Assembly (NCBI GenBank): GCA_037903475.1
Contig: JBAJFG010000290.1
Coordinates: 496,001-560,000 of the forward strand
Origin: Ancylostoma caninum
Taxonomy: Eukaryota; Nematoda; Chromadorea; Rhabditida; Ancylostomatidae
DNA: 64,000 nucleotides
Direction of reading: 5' to 3'
The notes under the pieces are model-generated. The model did no database searches. It was not told the origin of the DNA and saw only the letters and a list, made by a program, of their open reading frames with translations. A program made the translations under genes and the position numbers. The stretch's first letter is position 1. Each line of letters starts with the position of its first letter. Of this stretch, positions 61,501 to 64,000 are shown one piece after another.

Positions 61501-63376
61501 ATGCGTGCGGCCTATTTGATGGAGGGTGTCGGTCGCATCGCTGACGCAGGTAAGATGCACGCGTTTACAGCCTCGCAATGGTTGCACATTCTTTTCATTG
61601 GGATGCACATGCCGCCTTGACCAATTTTTATGAGAGATCTTTCGCAAAGAGATGCGTGCGTCTGACGCACGCACCCTAGCTCTGATAACTGTGCAGCACG
61701 AACACAGCCCGAACGGCGTAATAGTTTGATTAGAAATCCTAGCAGCAACGGTTTCCAGTTGCTGCCATGCTCTCCTCAGTGGCTGCCATCACGCAGCGAT
61801 TGCTGCTAAAGGGACGAAAGCTTGGGCAGCAATCGAGGGGAGGATGGCAGCGATTGGGAACCTTCGCGCTAGGATTTCTACTCCGTTACGCCGTTCGGGC
61901 TGTGTTTGTGCTGCACAGTTGTTAGAGAGTATAAATTCCCTTTTTACTAGCTTCTGAACCAAAAAAATTGATCTACTCCAAAGTGGATACATAATTTTGA
62001 TACAAACAAAACGTGATAGTTAGTCGCATCCCTATCACGAGAAAACATGAGTGACCTGCTTAGAACCCCAAAACAGCTTGTCGACAAGCATTTGGCGACC
62101 AAGTATCTGATCGCATCTGAAACATGCTTTTCCAAAAACTTGTCGACAACTTGGTTTTGCACTTCGTTGTCGACAACTGGTCCGCCCAAAAGCTTGTCGA
62201 CAAATTGTTCTTTCTTTTCCTTGTCGACAAGTTGTCGGGCAAAAAGCTTGTCGACAACTTGGTTTTGGGTGGCATGATGACGTCAAACTTGTCGACAACA
62301 ATTTGCTAGTTAAAAGCTTGTTTGCAAGTTGTTTTTGGGCAAAGCTGGGCGGACAACTTGGTTCTGAGTGGTAAGAATATTTCAATGAGGGATTCACGTA
62401 CTCAGTGAAGCGAATGGAAATGGTCCCGTCTTAATCGGATGCTTTTGAACTCTGTAACGCATAATTTTGGGGTGGATACATAATTTTGATATGCACTTTA
62501 TTCTTTATCCTTTGTATGTGAGTCCACATACTCATAGACATTGTTTTCAGCGCCATTCAACTAGCTTCGACCAGCTTTGATACGTCAGCACATCGAGACA
62601 ACGCGCAGAAGGTCATCGTCATCGTGGCATCGGATTACCAGTAAGCTTTAATACTACCGTCACCACGGTCCTCGGTCCAATTTTCATCTTGAAGATCTCC
62701 TTTGGGGGGAAAGTGCTCACTTCTTCTAGGTTACCCTTAACAAATGCACATCAGTGATAAAGACATAGAAGTGTCTGACCTTGGAGTTTTTTTTTCTAAA
62801 AAATACTTCCAGGAAAGGAAGTTACAATGACCCAAGCGTCGCTGCAGAAACATTCAAGGAAAACGGTGGTTACATCATAACAGTAGGTAAGTGCACCGAT
62901 CCAGAGACTAATAAGATAGGGGTGAAGAGCAATCTGCATAAATGGATATAGATAAAAATTCTATTAATATCACATATTGGCAAATATTTGGGAAAAACGT
63001 GGAAAAAAATGAGAGCCACATAAGAAGAACGTGGAAAAATCTGATTTTTCCAAATCTCAGCAACTGATAGCTATCCGCGTTTTGTTTTTTGAAGGGTGGG
63101 AGGAGAGATGAGGGTTTTCCATTGTTTTTCGTCGTTTCTATACATCTTCCTGTCTCTATTTTATCACCATTGAGATTATAGTTAACAATAAACACATAAT
63201 TACAAGTAAAACTACCGAGGTGTGAAATCTCATGTAGTATTTCTTTTCAGAATACCTCCAAGAGCATGGTGAGCCGATTCCACTGCTGAAAACCCTAGCC
63301 AGCGGACCGCAATTCCAATTTACCAATAGGTTCGGTAACCTAACAACGGAGGATATTCGGACAGCTTTTTGCAAAG
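58584..63376 (+). CDS. Secreted vWA (+ lectin) protein CLEC-3, 3' end outside window
   Basis: Exons seen: 58584-58605, 59135-59241, 60294-60434, 60717-60790, 60850-60972, 62551-62640, 62813-62886, 63251-63376. Exons 4-8 have the same lengths as in CLEC-2. The signal peptide is MVVILLAGLALLNCCTA; a short Thr-rich linker and PTPTPTVTPTPP lead into the vWA domain, whose metal motif is D78-A-S80-F-A82 (last Ser lost, as in CLEC-2). GTNIEA and VIVIVASDYQ are conserved. The last visible exon ends TAFCK in phase 1, where the paralogues continue with ANCFCP and the lectin domain, so the lectin exons should lie beyond 64000. It keeps the intact form of the exon that is transposon-split in CLEC-2. Confidence 0.85.
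58632..59095 (-). mobile_element. LINE fragment, reverse-transcriptase C-terminal region
   Basis: The minus-strand translation has FKILNGRIALDINNFFKI, SRTSTRKLNFQ and FFSKRVLAPFRKLLKE. This is the tail of a CR1/Jockey-like LINE ORF2, related to the piece at 51170-51775. The element ends in an AAAATAAATGAATAAATT tail at 58632. It lies in CLEC-3 intron 1. Confidence 0.75.
59407..59678. mobile_element. GC-ended MITE, family of three (copy 3)
   Basis: Nearly identical to 20677-20947 in the same orientation, from GGGTGGCGGTCAAGACGTAC to CTCTTGTCACGCAGCC. The close match suggests fairly recent activity. It lies in CLEC-3 intron 2. Confidence 0.75.
59940..60055. repeat. TTGTCGACAA repeat, short copy
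   Basis: It carries CTGATCGCATCTGAAACTTG, CCCAAAAGCTTGTCGACAAC and CCTTGTCGACAAGTTGTC, matching the longer array at 62068-62340. Confidence 0.6.
61170..61680. repeat. GCGTCTGACGCACGCA-type repeat
   Basis: TGACGCACGCA and its complement TGCGTGCGTCTG recur with TGAGAATGTGCATTCCGC and CATGCCGCCTTGACC phrases. A related copy fills 63670-64000. Confidence 0.5.
61687..61920. mobile_element. MITE with ~35-bp near-perfect TIRs
   Basis: The left end AACTGTGCAGCACGAACACA and the right end, reverse-complemented, AACTGTGCAGCACAAACACA match for about 34 of 35 positions through CCCGAACGGCGTAA. Inner imperfect arms continue (TTGCTGCCATGCTCTCCTC and GAGGGGAGGATGGCAGCGA). It is 234 bp long and lies in CLEC-3 intron 5. 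Confidence 0.8.
62068..62340. repeat. TTGTCGACAA-rich short-period array
   Basis: AGCTTGTCGACAA or AACTTGTCGACAAC occurs about eight times at irregular ~25-45 bp spacing, alternating in orientation because the core is palindromic. Linkers such as TTGGTTTTG and CCAAAAGC are shared. It lies in CLEC-3 intron 5. Confidence 0.7.
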
Positions 63377-63659
63377 GTTCATTTACCTCTTTTTTTTTTC
63401 TTCCATGGAATTTCTGGGAAACCATGTACGCTGACCTCCCCTAGGTGGGCCGATTTCAAAACCATGTGGAAAAAAACGGTTTCCTCGTGTCCAATGTGTT
63501 GTTTTGTCCAAGTGGACAAATATGCTCTCACAGGCATGCCAAAGCAACTGAAATATACCATCTTTTAATAACTTGTGTAATACATGCATGAAATTATCCT
63601 AGCATCTAACTGCAGCTTATTTTCATTTATTTTCATATATTCATATGACATCAGTCAAG

Positions 63660-64000
63660 GGCAATTCATAGTGCGTCAAACGCACGCATCTGGTATAAAC
63701 TGCACTGTAGAAGCCCCCATACGGAACATGCTCATGAAAATGGATGACTTCGGTAGCGCCAAGGACCAGTAGCCTGTTACGAAAAAGGGCAAATTATACT
63801 AGCTGCTTGCGTCATTCGCGCGTCAGACGCACGCATTTATTTGCGAAGCATTTTCATAAAGACCAGTCAACGTGGCACGTGCATCATCAGTGGAAAAACA
63901 CCAGGCTGGAAACGTGTGCGTCTGACCTGCGTCAGCGATGCGTCTGGCCACATCCTTCATCATAACGACACGTCAAACGCACGCATCTAGCATAAATTTC
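63660..64000. repeat. GCGTCAGACGCACGCA-type repeat, second copy
   Basis: GTGCGTCAAACGCACGCATC near 63670 and CGTCAAACGCACGCATCTAG near 63970 bracket inverted copies of the same motif. The element may run off the window. It lies in CLEC-3 intron 8. Confidence 0.5.

Noticed and set aside
62068..62340. CRISPR-like array
   Set aside because: Spacing is irregular, the repeat is a short palindrome, linkers are similar to each other, and the window is clearly eukaryotic.

Overview
This is eukaryotic genomic DNA, most likely from a clade V (strongylid-like) nematode. The evidence is: many-exon genes with TTTCAG-type acceptors; secreted vWA + C-type lectin proteins of a kind typical of nematodes; two carotenoid-oxygenase genes with a worm-like exon structure; and introns of 0.04-9.3 kb packed with MITEs, a Helitron, LINE remnants and tRNA-derived repeats. 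The species cannot be fixed from sequence alone. All gene models were built by hand from splice signals, reading-frame continuity and comparison between paralogues inside the window. No transcript data were available.

Layout, left to right. (1) 1.6-16.6 kb, + strand: complete 13-exon gene for a secreted vWA/C-type lectin protein (CLEC-1, 411 aa). (2) 21.4-24.5 kb, +: 12-exon carotenoid oxygenase (BCO-A, 528 aa). (3) 27.6-44.8 kb, +: its tandem paralogue (BCO-B, 529 aa). Coding exons 2-12 have exactly the same lengths in the two genes, while BCO-B has introns of 9.3 and 3.6 kb. (4) Inside BCO-B intron 3, on the - strand (30.8-36.2 kb): three tandem two-exon genes for small secreted cysteine-rich peptide precursors with a strictly conserved C-x2-C-x7-CC-x6-CC core ending in RKKR or RRKR. 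I do not recognise this family, and it is the best candidate for an undescribed system here. (5) 48.2-57.0 kb, +: a second vWA/lectin gene (CLEC-2, 465 aa if intact). Its exon 4 is split by a 1573-bp TA-flanked transposon with perfect 29-bp inverted repeats. (6) 58.6 kb to the end, +: a third family member (CLEC-3), cut off by the window edge before its lectin domain.

The genes are two tandem families (secreted lectins; carotenoid or apocarotenoid cleavage enzymes) plus the nested peptide family. Nothing shows that they act in one pathway. The rest of the window is mainly repeats: a non-autonomous Helitron carrying a ~117-bp minisatellite, at least four TIR/hairpin MITE families (two of them with 2-3 copies here), a GC-rich SINE-like cluster with a tRNA-like head, three LINE fragments and a short-period array rich in TTGTCGACAA.
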